A stretch of DNA of 64,000 bases from Mycocentrospora acerina (taxonomy: Eukaryota; Ascomycota; Dothideomycetes; Pleosporales): assembly GCA_022701365.1 (NCBI GenBank), contig JAKUHH010000266.1:1-64000 (forward strand). Direction: 5' to 3'. The notes under the pieces were generated by a model. It searched no databases. It was not told where the DNA came from and worked only from the letters and a program-made list of their open reading frames with translations. Below, one piece after another: positions 34,157 to 47,100 of the stretch. Position 1 is the first letter of the stretch. Each line of letters begins with the position of its first letter. The position numbers were made by a program, and so were the translations under genes.

Positions 34157-36147
34157 TATGATTTGTATGTATGTGTGTGCTACTACGTCGGTGCGCGCAT
34201 TGAGCACGAGCAAGAAGTTCGAAAACGTGATAACGTGACTAAGCGCTAAGACTTCGCGACAGCTACAAAAATCTTCGCTTCAACTTCTGCTTTTCTTCCA
34301 TCACACTCCCACTCTCAAGGTAAGCACGCACTCCACTATCCGCCCTACACACAATTTTATGATTGATACCCCCTGAATACCGTTCTTGTGATCTTAAATG
34401 AGCATCGAACAACATGCACCACCGTCTGATCCAGCTCTTGCACTACTGCACAGTTACAATTTGGACTTTGGACATTTGCTAACTTTGTTAGATGCGTTGC
34501 AAGAACTGCTCTTGACCGCTGGCAACGCCAGCTGGAACAAGGCTAACAAATTTGGCTCCTCGAGACATGGCATCACGGCCTTCCACATGCAATCACATGT
34601 TGGACTAGAGAAGACGCATTGCACCTCAAACGTTGTTAGGCGTATTGTCTTTGGCAGACATGATACTCTCACATTGGCTTCTCACATTTTGATGCGAATG
34701 AGAAAATGGCTTTGCGCACTAATCTAAGCAGCCATGGCAAACTCAAGAAACTGATGGTAAGTCATAGCCTGCCCTCGTTTGCTTTCTAGCCCGCTCCAAT
34801 GATGTGTGTATCAATTTCAGTTCTGCTACTGAATTCCCTTGAAGAAAATTTATACCGCTTACCTTTTTCTGATATTGGAAAATCTTCCTCGTGCTAGCAA
34901 CTATTCTGCAGAGACAAGTCACTGACATGTACCTCAGACACACAGATGAATCCCAACTACGACCATTCCCATCGATAGTGGAGGTGAGTTTTTTCCAATC
35001 CAATCGCTTGCCATGAAGAAAACTAGTCTATCCATTCAACGACATCTGCCCCCGGGTCACCCTCCCGCACTCTACTGGTCTCGGCTGGAATGACGAGTTG
35101 TGGAGTTGTACTGCAGGCTCGTCCTGTGGTGTGTTATTGTGGTCTTCGAGCCAAGGGTTGCGGCGGCTCGTCTTGGGCTGTCGCAAACTGAGGCCGGCGG
35201 TGGGGAATGACTAAAAACGGCTTTCTGAGCAAAAAGACATCCTCTGGTGGTTATTCGTTCGCGGGATGCTGCAGCTGCTTACTCGCTTCCTAGGTACGTG
35301 CGTTCGCACGGCAATAGTGGAGGCTGCGTGGTGGACTTGGACTTGGACATGGAGGATGGCATTGGGACGGGGAGTGCAAAGCTGCGGCGAGACAAGAATT
35401 GACTATTTTACCATACCTGACTGTTGTTCATGTGTGAATGCGACTCTGCGACTCTGTGACTCTGAATTGCGAGCATGGTTTTTGATTTTCCACCGTGGTG
35501 CATTGGGGAGGCGATAGCACGGTATCCTCATCATGTGTGACGTCTGCGACATGGAGGCGCAACCTCGTCTGGGAGATGGGAGAGAGCACACGAAGGCCTG
35601 GCGACGGGCCATTCGCTGGCTGCTCGGTCCCCAAGGCAATCGATCGACTCGTGTTAATCCCCTTTGGACAGAGCGTGCTGCCACCATCAGCCCAAGCGTC
35701 CGAATCCGAAACGTGGACAGAGATGCAGGGCGCCAGGGACACCTAGCGTGGCCTTCGTCGTGACCAGCAGCCCGGGGGCTGAACGCCGTCGGCAGCCAGC
35801 GCCAGTCCCAGCACCACCGCGACCATCTCGACTCCCTTGCATCGGCTCGTTGCCGCTGCAGTCTACGCCACCAACAGCTGCAACTCTGCCGTACGTCAAC
35901 GGTGGCCTTTGCGAAGCCATCCCCGGGCCAAGCCAGGCTATCTCAACACGCAATCTTCCCGCCTGCCGCAACATCTCCTCCTGGCGCGCGCGGCTGCCAC
36001 CAGCACCCAATTCCACCCCCTAGCCATCGCACACCTGCGAGCCACCACGCTCTGCTCTGCGAATTGGCCACTTGGCGGGTCGACGACACGACCGGGGCAC
36101 TCACGGCATAGCGCTGAGCGACCCACATCTGGCGAGTCGTCCTCTGA
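34157..36147. other. 2 kb between MTR3 and ANP1; one weak hypothetical frame
   Basis: A plus frame at 34398-34727 (109 codons, starting MSIEQHAPPSDPALALLHSY) follows a pyrimidine-rich leader with a possible donor (AAGGTAAGCACG at about 34318). It may be part of a small spliced gene, but no family is recognised and its later half looks like random translation. From 35000 to 36147 there is GC-rich DNA with many overlapping frames in several phases, which is expected by chance and probably is the long leader of ANP1. I see no RNA gene. Confidence 0.4.
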
Positions 36148-37796
36148 ATGTTGCCCTTACACTCGGCGTCGAAAGAGAAGATGCATCGCCACGCCTTTGC
36201 GAATGGGGCGTATCCGTCCACAGGAGGGGGCACCTTCTCCATACAACCTCACAAGTACGTGTCGCGCCCGTCCGCCCCCGCACGACCCTCTCTGGGAGCA
36301 TGCCACTGACCTGCACTGCCTCTGCAGATTCCAGCCGCGCTCACAGCCTGCGCTGAGGCGACGGAGACAGCTCGTACAGCGCCTCCTACTCGTGGGCTCC
36401 GTCTTCTTCACAGCCCTCTTCTTCTTCTTCCCCAATCTGCGCCCAAACCTGGGCTCCAACCCGCTCACGTACCTGAGCTCGAATGAGGATTCACAGCTCG
36501 AAACGGTGCGGTACTACGATCTGAACAATGTGCAGGGCACGGCGAGAGGGTGGGAGAGAGAGGAGAGAATCCTGCTCTGCGCGCCGTTGCGCGACGCAGC
36601 GCCGCATCTGAACATGTTCTTCGGCCATCTGAAGAACCTCACATACCCGCACAATCTCATCGACCTCGCCTTCTTGGTTGGGGACTCCAAGGACAACACC
36701 ATTTCGCTGTTGACGCAGAAGCTGGAGGAGCTACAGGCAGACCCCGACCCCAAGCAGCAGTTTGGCGAGATTTCCATCATGGAGAAGGACTTTGGACAGA
36801 AGGTTAAGCAGGATGTCGAGAGCCGTCACGGCTTCGCAGCACAAGCCGGACGCCGCAAGTCCATGGCGCAGGCACGCAACTGGCTCCTCAGTGCTGCTCT
36901 CCGCCCGACGCATAGCTGGGTATATTGGCGAGATGTCGATGTGGAGACGGCTCCATTTACCATTTTGGAGGATCTTATGCGACACAACAAGGATGTCATT
37001 GTTCCCAGTACGACCACGCACATTGTTTTGTAGAGAGCACGGCTAATGTATGTGTCCAGACGTCTGGAGACCGCTTCCTGACTGGCTTGGAGGAGAACAG
37101 CCGTACGATTTAAACTCATGGCAGGAGTCAGAAACCGCTCTCGCTCTCGCAGACACCCTTGACGAAGACGCCGTCATTGTAGAAGGCTATGCCGAGTACG
37201 CTACATGGCGACCGCATTTGGCCTACCTTCGCGACCCCTACGGTGACCCAGACATGGAGATGGAGATTGATGGCGTTGGCGGTGTCAGTATCCTGGCCAA
37301 GGCCAAGGTTTTCCGCTCAGGTGTCCACTTCCCTGCGTTCAGCTTTGAAAAGCATGCAGAGACTGAAGGATTCGGCAAGGTAAGCTGCTTTATGAACACA
37401 CTCGGGGCTTTTGCTAATTGAAGGCAGATGGCCAAGCGTATGAAGTTCTCGGTCGTCGGTCTCCCGCACTACACCATCTGGCATCTTTATGAGCCTAGCG
37501 TTGACGATATTCGACATATGGAAGAGATGGAGAAGGAGCGCAAAGCGAAGGAAGCCGAGGAAAAGGCAAAGAAGGACAAGGAGAACAAGGTCAAGGCATC
37601 GTTTGATTCCAAGTCGAGCGACTGGGAAAAGGAAAAGGCCCAGGTGCAGGATCTGGTGCAGAAGGCGAAGAATGAAGCAAAGGAGAAGACAGAGGCAGGG
37701 GACAAGAAGGAAGGAAGCAATGAGGAAAAGAAAGACAAGACTGAAGAGACGCAGGAAAAGGCGCAACGAAAGGGAGATGAGAAGGAAAAGGCATAG
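36148..37796 (+). CDS. ANP1: Anp1/Mnn9/Van1-family Golgi mannosyltransferase (GT62)
   Basis: Model: join(36148..36254, 36328..37007, 37060..37379, 37428..37796), 491 aa; introns of 73, 52 and 48 bp. The exon joins restore IQPHKFQPRSQPALRRRR, DVIVPNVWRPLPDW and GFGKMAKRMKFSV. This is a type II membrane protein: a basic cytosolic tail, an anchor LLLVGSVFFTALFFFFPN (about 52-70), then the luminal domain with ILLCAPLRDAAPHLNMFFGH, the DXD-type VYWRDVDVETAP, and GVGGVSILAKAKVFRSGVHF. It acts in the M-Pol II type complex that extends the alpha-1,6-mannan backbone on N-glycans. The last ~110 residues are a Lys/Glu-rich extension after SVVGLPHYTIWHLYEP, longer than yeast Anp1. The ATG at 36181 is a possible alternative start. 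Confidence 0.9.
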
Positions 37797-38658
37797 ACTC
37801 GACGGTATGTGTAGTTGCCAATGCGTCGTAATATGCTTTAGTCTGACAGTCGTTGAAGGGGTGAGTTGAGGAGGGGCAGCATAGCGGGCTAAGGCAGCTC
37901 AGAGAGGATGACAGTAATGATTCGATTCTGGCCAAGCTACTGGATGCATTTACGTGATTGCTCAAGCAATCTGGAGTTGAACGAGATGGGCACGTCAAGG
38001 GGTACGTCAAGGGATACGTCAAGCGAGGCTCTTTCTCCCCACGCAAAGGGTGTGTGAAGATGAGGATGAAGGGTTGGACATGTTTTAGACGGCTTGTTGC
38101 ATTTTGGGCGTATATTCTGCGAGGTCGCTGGCCATTTGTAACAACAGAGCAAACGTAAATTGGCATTTTTATTAATATTGTGTTGTCCCTTGTTCTTCTT
38201 CACCACGACAAGCATGGATTCAATTCGTCCAATTCATTCATGTCTGTCGCCATACTCGCTACATGACGCAGCATGGAGAGAGAGATGGAGAGAGATGGAG
38301 AGAGACGGCGAGAGGTGGGGATGCTCGTGCGGACACCAGCTGGCCTTTCCCATTGTCGGACTCCCGCGCCGCTTGGCAAACGACAAAGACGTCAAGGGCG
38401 TGTTAGCTAATCAGACACTGTTGCGCTGCAGCCTGACTGGGCATTCGCGCGTTGCAGAGGACACGCTTTGTTTTCAAAAGGCACGCTCGACCAAGCACGG
38501 CAGGCCCATAGCCCAAGAAGATGCGTGGTCTTTGCTGAACTGGACATGTAGCCGTTACGCTTCCTACTACCTTGCGGACTCGTACAACAACAACACGCTC
38601 CCCTCGCCCCACCCCCTCTTGCCATTTCCAAGTCGCCCAACACGGACAACGCGTTGCC
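37797..38658. other. Intergenic 0.86 kb with short simple repeats
   Basis: 3' end of ANP1 and promoter of the Arf GEF gene. It contains three tandem copies of a 12-bp unit like GTACGTCAAGGG at about 37990-38025 and a GGAGAGAGAT run at about 38275-38312. No gene is supported. The long frame that covers 38160-39074 is out of phase with the GEF and is a shadow. Confidence 0.5.
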
Positions 38659-41600
38659 ATGTCGAGCATCGCGAGCGACAACAATGCCTCTGCGGGATTC
38701 GACGGCGCGACGTTGAGCGCAGAGGCCCGGCCCATGTCTGTGGCAGTCAACCCCGTGGCTCTCGTCGTCACCGAATGCATCACCGTCACGTCGGCGATGC
38801 GCAAGCATGCCCGCTGGGCGCATTCGTCCGTGGCCGCCATCCTGGGCGGGTCGTCCAACAAGGCGCCGGCTGTCGTGCGGCGGGACCGAGCTGGCCAGGG
38901 GATTGCCAGCCCCGGCGCCGAGCAGGACGATGCGGCGGCGGCGGCGACGGCGGCGGCGAGCAGATGGGGACTGCGGGGAAAGAAGGGCAAGAGCATGCAG
39001 GACAACCCGCTCATGTCTGCCTTTGCGCGGCTGCGGAGCGACATGAAGGGCTGCAAAGACATCCGCACCTTTGACACGCCCTCGATGCTGCATCCCTTCC
39101 TGCAGGTCATCCGCTCCTCGTCGACGTCAGCGCCCATCACCTCGCTTGCCCTCATCGCCATCACAAAGTTCCTCTCCTACGGCGTCATCGGCCACGACTC
39201 GCCCCGGCTCCCAGAGGCCATGCAGCAGCTCTCCTCGGCCATCACACACTGCCGCTTCGAGGCCAGCGACTCGGCCGCCGACGAGATTGTCCTGCTGCGC
39301 ATCTTGAAGCTCATGGAAGGCATGATCGCGGGGCCTGGTGGCCAAGTCCTCGGCGACGAGAGTGTCTGCGAGATGATGGAGACGGGACTGAGCATGTGCT
39401 GCCAGGCGCGCCTGTCTGAGCTGCTGCGCCGCTCCGCCGAGATTGCCATGGTGTCCATGTGCCAGGTCATATTCCGCCGGCTGAAGACGCTCGAGATCGA
39501 AGCCCCAGACGAGCTCGACGCACTGGACGAAGAGCTGGACAAGAAGGACGAGCAGGACGGCCTCAAGATGGACCCGTCAGCAAACGGAGCAGGCGAAGCG
39601 GCAAGATCGAAGGTCGAGGCGCCTCAGCAGAATGGCGACTCGGAAAAGGGCCAAGACGAGCACGACAATGGCGCCAATCCTGCGAGCAGCACTTTAGATT
39701 TGCCGGCGACAGGAGAGGGCGAAGAGCAACCTGTCGAGATCAGACCATATTCGCTGCCCTCAATCAGAGAGCTCTTCCGCGTTCTGGTAGATCTGCTGGA
39801 TCCACACGATCGCCAGCACACCGACACCATGCGCGTCATGGCGTTGCGAATCGTCGATGTAGCTCTCGAAGTCGCAGGGCCGTCTATAGCAAGCCACCCA
39901 AGTCTTGCAAACCTGGCCAAGGACACACTGTGTCGCCATATCTTCCAGCTCGTCAGATCAGACAACATGGCTATTTTGAATGAGTCGCTACGAGTAGCCG
40001 GGACCCTCTTAGCGACTTGTAGGAACGTTCTCAAATTGCAGCAAGAGCTGTATCTCTCATACCTGGTTGCCTGTCTCTTCCCAAGAGTTGAGATTCCCCT
40101 AGAGCCTGGTATTGAACCATCGTTGTACGAAGGCGTCCCACAAGCACCAAGTCTCGTAAAACAACCTCAGCAGAAAAGCAGCACCGGCGCGCGAAAACCC
40201 GATGCACGAGAAGCCATGGTCGAGAACCTCGGCGGTATGGTGCGCATACCGTCTTTCATGGCCGAATTGTTCGTAAACTACGACTGCGAGATAGATCGCG
40301 GCGATGTATGCATGGACATTATCGGCCTTCTCTCCCGAAACGCGTTCCCAGACTCTGCGACTTGGAGTACGGTCAACGTTCCTCCACTTTGCTTGGATGC
40401 ACTACTTGGGTTCGTACAGTCCATAGCGGACCGCCTGGATGATGAGCCGGTGACCGAAGGTCTTCCCAGTGCTGACGCGCTTCGGGAGCAGCGTGTAAGA
40501 AAGAAGATTATTATACAAGGAGCAACCAAGTTCAACGAAAAACCCCAAGCCGGAATCGCTTTCCTTACGTCACAAGGCATCATAAGAGATCCCGACGATC
40601 CGGCATGCATCGCAGAGTTTGTGAAGGGCACTACGAGAGTTGATAAAAAGGTGCTCGGAGAATTCATCTCCAAAAAGGGAAATGAGGGCATCCTCAGTGC
40701 CTTTATGGGACTGTTCGATTTCTCGGGTCAGCGCCTCGACGAGGCCCTCCGACAACTTCTGCATACATTCCGTCTTCCGGGTGAGTCGGCGCTCATTGAG
40801 AGGATTGTAACAGACTTCTCTGAACAGTACTACAAGATGGCAAAGCCAAAGGGTATTGCCAACAAGGATGCCATTTTCATTCTTACCTACGCCATCATCA
40901 TGTTGAATACTGATCAACACAACCCGAACATGAAGGATAAACGGATGGATGTGGCTGCTTTCTCGAAGAACCTAAGGGGAGTCAACGACGGCAAAGATTT
41001 TGATATTGAATACCTTCAAGCCATCTACGATTCCATCCAGACTAGAGAAATCATTCTTCCCGAGGAGCACAATGATAAACATGCGTACGACCACGCATGG
41101 AAGGAGCTGCTGGTCAAGGTCCAGTCAACTACAGACCTTATCATCTGTGATACCAACATCTTCGATGCAGACATGTTTGCGGCAACATGGAAACCGATCA
41201 TCGCGACTCTTTCGTACGTCTTCATGTCGGCTACAGATGATGCTGTCTTTTCGCGGGTGGTTCTGGGCTTCGATCAATGTGCGCAAATAGCAGCCAAGCA
41301 TGGGCTGAGTGATGCCCTAGATCGTATCATCTCGTGCCTGTCGTACATTAGCACTTTGGCTCCCGATGTGCCCCCAAGCACATCACTCAATACTGAAGTT
41401 CAGGCTGATCAAAAGAGTGTAATGGTTAGCGAGACAGCGGTGCGCTTTGGTCGAGATGGCCGGGCGCAACTGGCGACGGTAGTCTTGTTTCAGGTTATAA
41501 AGGGCCACGAGGCTTCGATACGGGATGGATGGAATCATGTAAGTTTCCGGCCATCATGTAGGATTCAAACACTAACGGCGACAGCTTATTCGTATCATGG

Positions 41601-43594
41601 TCAATCTCTTTGTCAACTCACTAATTCCCCCATACTTCCTCTCTTTCCAGAAGACATTAGCCTTGCCAGCGATACCCCTACAGAATCCAGCACAAATCAT
41701 CGATCGTGCTGAACGCCCTGCCGATACAGGCATCTTCTCCGCTTTGACTTCATATGTATCCAGCTTTGCCAATGACGAACCGCCAGAACCATCAGACCAA
41801 GAGATCGAGTACACTCTATGCACTGTTGACACTGTAAAGGAATGCCACTTCGAGGACATTCTTGCCAATATTAGTCAATTACCTGTGGAAGCGTTACAAT
41901 CGTTGTTGATGTCTCTGCTCGAGCATATACCCGAGGATGGCTCACCAAGAGTTATTGTAGTAAAACCGGAGATACCAGGAGCGAGCCCGCGTCAGAATGG
42001 CAGCAAACCGAAGGGAAAGGGCCCTCTATACGATCCCAGTTTGGTCTTCGTCCTTGAGCTCGCGACTGTTTTGGCCCTACGGGATGAGGAGACTGTCAAG
42101 GAGCTTGCAAAGGACGTCACCGATGCTCTATCGAGCGTCATTCGCGATGCAACAAAGCATCATGCCGTCGTCATCGCGCGATCCGTGTACTATCTTCTGA
42201 GCCTGTTGAAAGCCAGCAATGTAAGTTATTATGTGTTCAGAGCGTCGAGTAGTTTTAACAATTGTAGGAGCATGATTTCGTTCGCGCGCCTGTTCTTCTA
42301 CACACATTTTCGAGCTTCAGTGAAGCTTTGCTGACAGAGTGCGCTCAACCACTTCTAAAGGGCTTGACAGACTGCTGCAAGGGCCCGAACGGTCTACGCA
42401 GTGAACTAGCGGGTTCACCCGATTTCTGGACTATCCTAAGCCGACTATCTGCAGTACCAGACGCTGCAGGAGATGTTTTCCAACTTGTGGAGGATCTGAC
42501 AACATCTTCACAACCAGGGATCACTGCGGACAATTACGAGCCTGCGATTGCCCTTTTGAATGAGTTTGCAACCGCAGCCCAGGTCGGTGCGCGAGAAGAA
42601 CAGCTGCATGACCAAGCTGCGAGACGAAATAAGGGGTCTAAGACCAAGAAACCGGAGAGCACGGAAGTTGTTGTCCGTGGAAGCAAGGCCATGACGATCG
42701 TCTTCCAGATGTCAAATCGTGTACCGAATTTCATCGAGCAGTCACATCTCGAGACCACAGAAGGTAAGTTTCCACTTATTCTCATTCTTGTTAGCATTCG
42801 CATGATTTACTAACTCCGTACAGCATGGACTGCATATTGGTCCCCTATCCTCAAGACTCTCGCGCACCAATGCCTCAATCCATGCCGTGAAATCCGCCAA
42901 CAAGCCTTTAGTGCCATGCAACGTACCCTTCTCTCCAACGACCTCGCGTCTCCCGACCATAAAGAGTGGACCGCCATTTTCAGCGAAGTTCTTGTTCCCC
43001 TCATCACACAATTGCTAAAACCAGAGGTTTACCAAAGCGATCCGCGTGGTATGAGTGAAACACGAGTCCGCGCAGCAACCCTCCTGAGCAAAGTCTTCCT
43101 ACACTACCTTGTCTTGTTGAGCGAAGTCGGTGAAGGAAACCTGCTAGGCGAGCTATGGTTGAAGGTCGTCAGTATAATGGACCGCCTGGGCAACAGCGGC
43201 CAAGGCGACAACTTGGTATGTGCTTTCTTTCGCTTCTTGCCCTTCAATCAAAAGTTGTATTTACTGATACCCCTACCAGGAAGAAGCTGTCTCTGAAAAT
43301 CTCAAGAATATGCTCTTAGTCCTCTCTGACGGAGGCTTCCTTGCTCCCCCCGACGAAAAACCAGAGCAAGAAGATCTGTGGAATGAGACATGGAAACGCA
43401 TAAATAGATTCCAACCTGAGCTGTTGAAGGAAATCTTTCCTAAGGAGGCGGGGAAACCGAGGAGGGAGATAGCGGAAAGGAAAACTAAAGAGGAAGCGGA
43501 CGAGAAGAAAGATATCGAGAAGAAGGGAGATGAAAAGAAAGAGAGCGAGAAGAAAGAGGGTGAAAAGCAAGAAGATGAGAAGAAAGAAGGTTAG
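38659..43594 (+). CDS. GEA1: Sec7-domain Arf guanine-nucleotide exchange factor, Gea/GBF1 type
   Basis: Model: join(38659..41538, 41585..42220, 42268..42763, 42824..43215, 43280..43594), 1572 aa; introns of 46, 47, 60 and 64 bp, each restoring family sequence (RDGWNHLIRIMVNLFVNS, LLKASNEHDFVRAPVL, TTEAWTAYWSPILKTL, GQGDNLEEAVSENLKN). The start at 38659 (MSSIASDN) is preferred to an in-frame ATG at 38572. The N-terminal DCB/HUS region is followed by the Sec7 domain (about 608-800), with the catalytic glutamic finger E709 in FRLPGESALIERI and the helix motif AIIMLNTDQHNPN. HDS domains follow. It activates Arf1 at the Golgi for COPI coat assembly. The C-terminus is a Lys/Glu-rich low-complexity tail (about 50 residues). 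Sec7/BIG-type GEFs are less likely from the N-terminal sequence. Confidence 0.9.
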
Positions 43595-44138
43595 GAACTC
43601 ATCTTTCGGGTTGACGGTATGCGGGGATTTGCAGAATAGAGATGTCAAGGCAATAGCTGTAGGGTGCCGTTATTAAGGTGTTAGTGTGAGAGTTGTTTCT
43701 CTTCTTCGCGCCGTTATCTCATGGTTGTTACCAAGCTTCCATACACGTAGGTGCTTAGGTCTGAGTGCTTATTACATGCACTAAGCCTGTCTTTTATCGT
43801 TGTTCAACGTTGACTGGAGCATAGGCATCAAACATGCCCAATTAGATGTTATATTCAAAATGACGTGGAAGTGGACACTGTACAAAGCGTAATTGTGTGG
43901 AGAATCAAATCTCATCCAAAGTGCGGGCATTCGTCTGTTAGGACTGGCAAATTGGGTCATGGAACATACAGACACTCTGTGAACCCATTATTCAAAGCTT
44001 ACTGACGCAAAGTCATAGTCTGGCACTATGGAAACTACTTGCTGAGATGCTATGACCACTTTCTGCTGCACATCTGCAGCCTGTACCCCAATACTTTGAT
44101 TCCCTTTTTCTGCAGGTCCCAAAATCTGCTAGAGTAAT
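43595..44138. other. Convergent 3' region GEA / DCL1, no gene
   Basis: 544 bp between two convergent stop codons. AT-rich, with no open frame of interest. It should contain both polyadenylation regions. Confidence 0.5.
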
Positions 44139-47100
44139 CTATATATTCGGCCCCGTAGCCTCCTTCATCATTGCCTCCCTCAGCACCTCGTCAATCTCTC
44201 CCAGTCCCTCCCCCTCATCCACACAATCGCATCCGAACCTCTCTCGAAACTCATACGGCGGCAACCCATCCAGCTTTTCCAGCGCTGCCTGACTTGCCCT
44301 GACCCTCGCGTACCTCCCGCTCTGTCCCAGAGAGTAAAAGTGTACCTTGTTGTGAATCATCACCATTGCTGTAACCGCCTTGCCCTTCCCGGGGATCACC
44401 GTATCCGCCTCTAGCGCGCCCATACGCCAATCGCTACAGCCAAAGTTGATTGACAGCAGCCGACTAAGGCGTGTGGTAGGGTGGTTTGACGCAAAGCCCT
44501 CGTAAGCATCAATCGTCATGTCTACGAAGAAGGGCTTGAGATGTAGGTCAAAGAAGTGCTGCACAACATCGAAGTTGAACTCCGAGTCGACAAACAGCGC
44601 AGCGACGAAAGCTTCGATTACGTCGGCGAGGCACTTGGGCGGCTCAGTGATAGAAACCCAGTAATCTACTGCACCATTGGATTCGCGCTCAGCTTCTTGC
44701 ACTTCAGTGACGTAGTCCCGGATCTGGGAGCTTAAGATTGCGGTGTTTTGCCGGATATGGGTATGCCAGCCAAGCTTAACGCAGACTGCGCCAAGGAACT
44801 TATTGGAAACCATGGGGTTTTTATGCTCTGTGAGCCATTGTGGGTCTTTATCAGGGTAGTTGTAAAAGAGGTGAGAAATGAATGCCATGTCAAGTAGCGA
44901 ATCACCAAGAAATTCCAAGCGTTGATAATTTGGAATATTCTCCCACATGAATGGTTGAGAGGGATGCACGAATGCAGATCGGAGAAGACGAGGATATTTA
45001 AAGTGGTACGGATGTATCCTTTCAATCTTGCGGGCAAGATCCAACTGCGTAGCGGTAGCATCGGCAATCTGATATTTCGGCTTGGCATAGGCGGCGTAGT
45101 AGTCTGACCATTTCGCCATAGTGTGGTCCTCGCTATTGGCGAAGAACTTCACAGCTTTGACGGCCTCATCCCAATCAGTCGGATTCCATTCGCCATGTTT
45201 GTGGTGCTGCATGAAGGCAGCACCGATGAAAGCCTCGCAAACATCGGCAATGCTCTTGTCACCGAGATTATGTGTCAACTTGAGCCAGTCATCTTCGCTT
45301 TTGTTCACGCCCTTTCCCCTAATTAACTTCATGCCATCTGGATACCATGTACGTCTGGAGGATGTCAGCTCCGTCCTAGATGTCATTCTACAAAACCTAC
45401 CGAGAGAATGAATCTGTACGAATGTAGCTGTACAAATGCAGATCACGCTCCTCACCGTCATCTGAAACAACCTTTTTCTTACCTATAGCGGTCTCCATGA
45501 GATTCTTATTGCAGAGCATGACCATGCGTCGAACGTGGAATTCAAACTCGTTCTCATCAGGCTGCTGTACAAAAGTCGAAAGAGATGTAGCCATCTTCAG
45601 GAAACAGTCGCCTAAGAACTCGAGACGTTCGTAATTTGGACCCATGCCACTCTTGAAATTAATTTTCTCTTCCCCATGCTCTTCGGAATTCTCAGAGTCT
45701 TTGGTTAAGGCTTCGAGGGCTAAAGCTGGTCCGACTTTTAGGTCGAGGACCTTGCAGGCGTCTAAAGCGATCAGATAACTCTCAAATCGGTGAATGATGG
45801 CCGGCAATATGTAACACATTACCACGAATGGAATCGCTAGCTATTCGGACATTAATATACTACTGCTTGGAGACAGGATGAAACTTACGTTCGAGATACG
45901 CATTGGCTCTGGGCAAATGTACGTCTTAAGGTTATTAAGAGCCTCCTTCTCTTTTCTTTCGACAAGGGCAAGATGATTTCGACGAAACGGAATTTTCTCC
46001 ACTTCCAAAACGGGCTGAGACTGATTCCATTTGGAAATATCACGACTCCTTAGCCACTTACTATCAGAGTAATCGAGTATGCTGTCCATGAACTTTTGAT
46101 TCTGACGTGGAATATATGAGGGAACTGGATCCTGCGGCTTAAGATGTGGTGCCAAACAGTCAGAGTAGAATCTCCGACCTCCATTCAGAGGGTCCACAAT
46201 ATATCTGTTTAAGAGATCTAAATCACTTGTCTCTGGCGTCCACTGCCATGTGGGTTGGTTGCACACTCGACGCACTTGCTCCAAATCCACTACACTTTCA
46301 AGTTCGGCTGGTAGAATTGGTATTGATACTGCATTTTTTCGAATTGGAACAACCCAATACGACATCTTTTGTACGTTGTAATCGTATACCTTGTTGTATA
46401 TATCCTCGTAAACCCGCAGTGTGAACTTGGTGAATGCCTCAAGTGTTTCTTCGGCAAGTGAGTAAGGTAGAGCAAAAGGATAAGATTCTACATTCGAAGG
46501 CTGGCCGTCTGCAAGATAAATTGGAAAGCTTGGTAGTTGTGGAAACTTGGATCGAGTGAAAATCCCGAGAGGTTGATGAGGACGATCCAGACCTGCGCTG
46601 ACGTTGATAATTGTTAGATAGAGATGCTCTGGAAGAATCCCACGACCCTGTTTCCAAAAACTTGGCTTGATCAACATCGGATACATTCCTTTCTTCTTCT
46701 CGCCAACAGCTAGCTGTGCATTCCTCATGGCAGGAAGAAATTTTCTAACAGTAGGAAGAAGATTTGCATCTAGCAAGCCTCTGTTGCGAAGCTCTACGCA
46801 CATGTTAAATGCTGCCGAGCATCTAGCAATAATTTTTCTAGCTTGAACTTCACCAGTAATAGAGATGACAGGTGAATACTCGGGTAGTATGACTTCACAT
46901 TGAAATCCCGTTCGCTGTGAAGTGAGAGAGTCTGCAGTAATTCCTGAGGTAATGACATAGTTTGGTTGTAAATAGGTTTCGTAGCTGGGAGCTGGGAGCG
47001 TGGCAACAAAGTGATTGAGAACAGTCAAGCTTGATCGATAAGTAAGCTTTGCGCCAGAACTAGGGTCAGTGTAACTTGGGTAGCGTTCGTCCTGTATTTC

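Noticed and set aside
38160..39164. Frames of 304, 253 and 228 codons around the Arf GEF start
   Set aside because: All are out of phase with the clear GEA N-terminus and show no homology.
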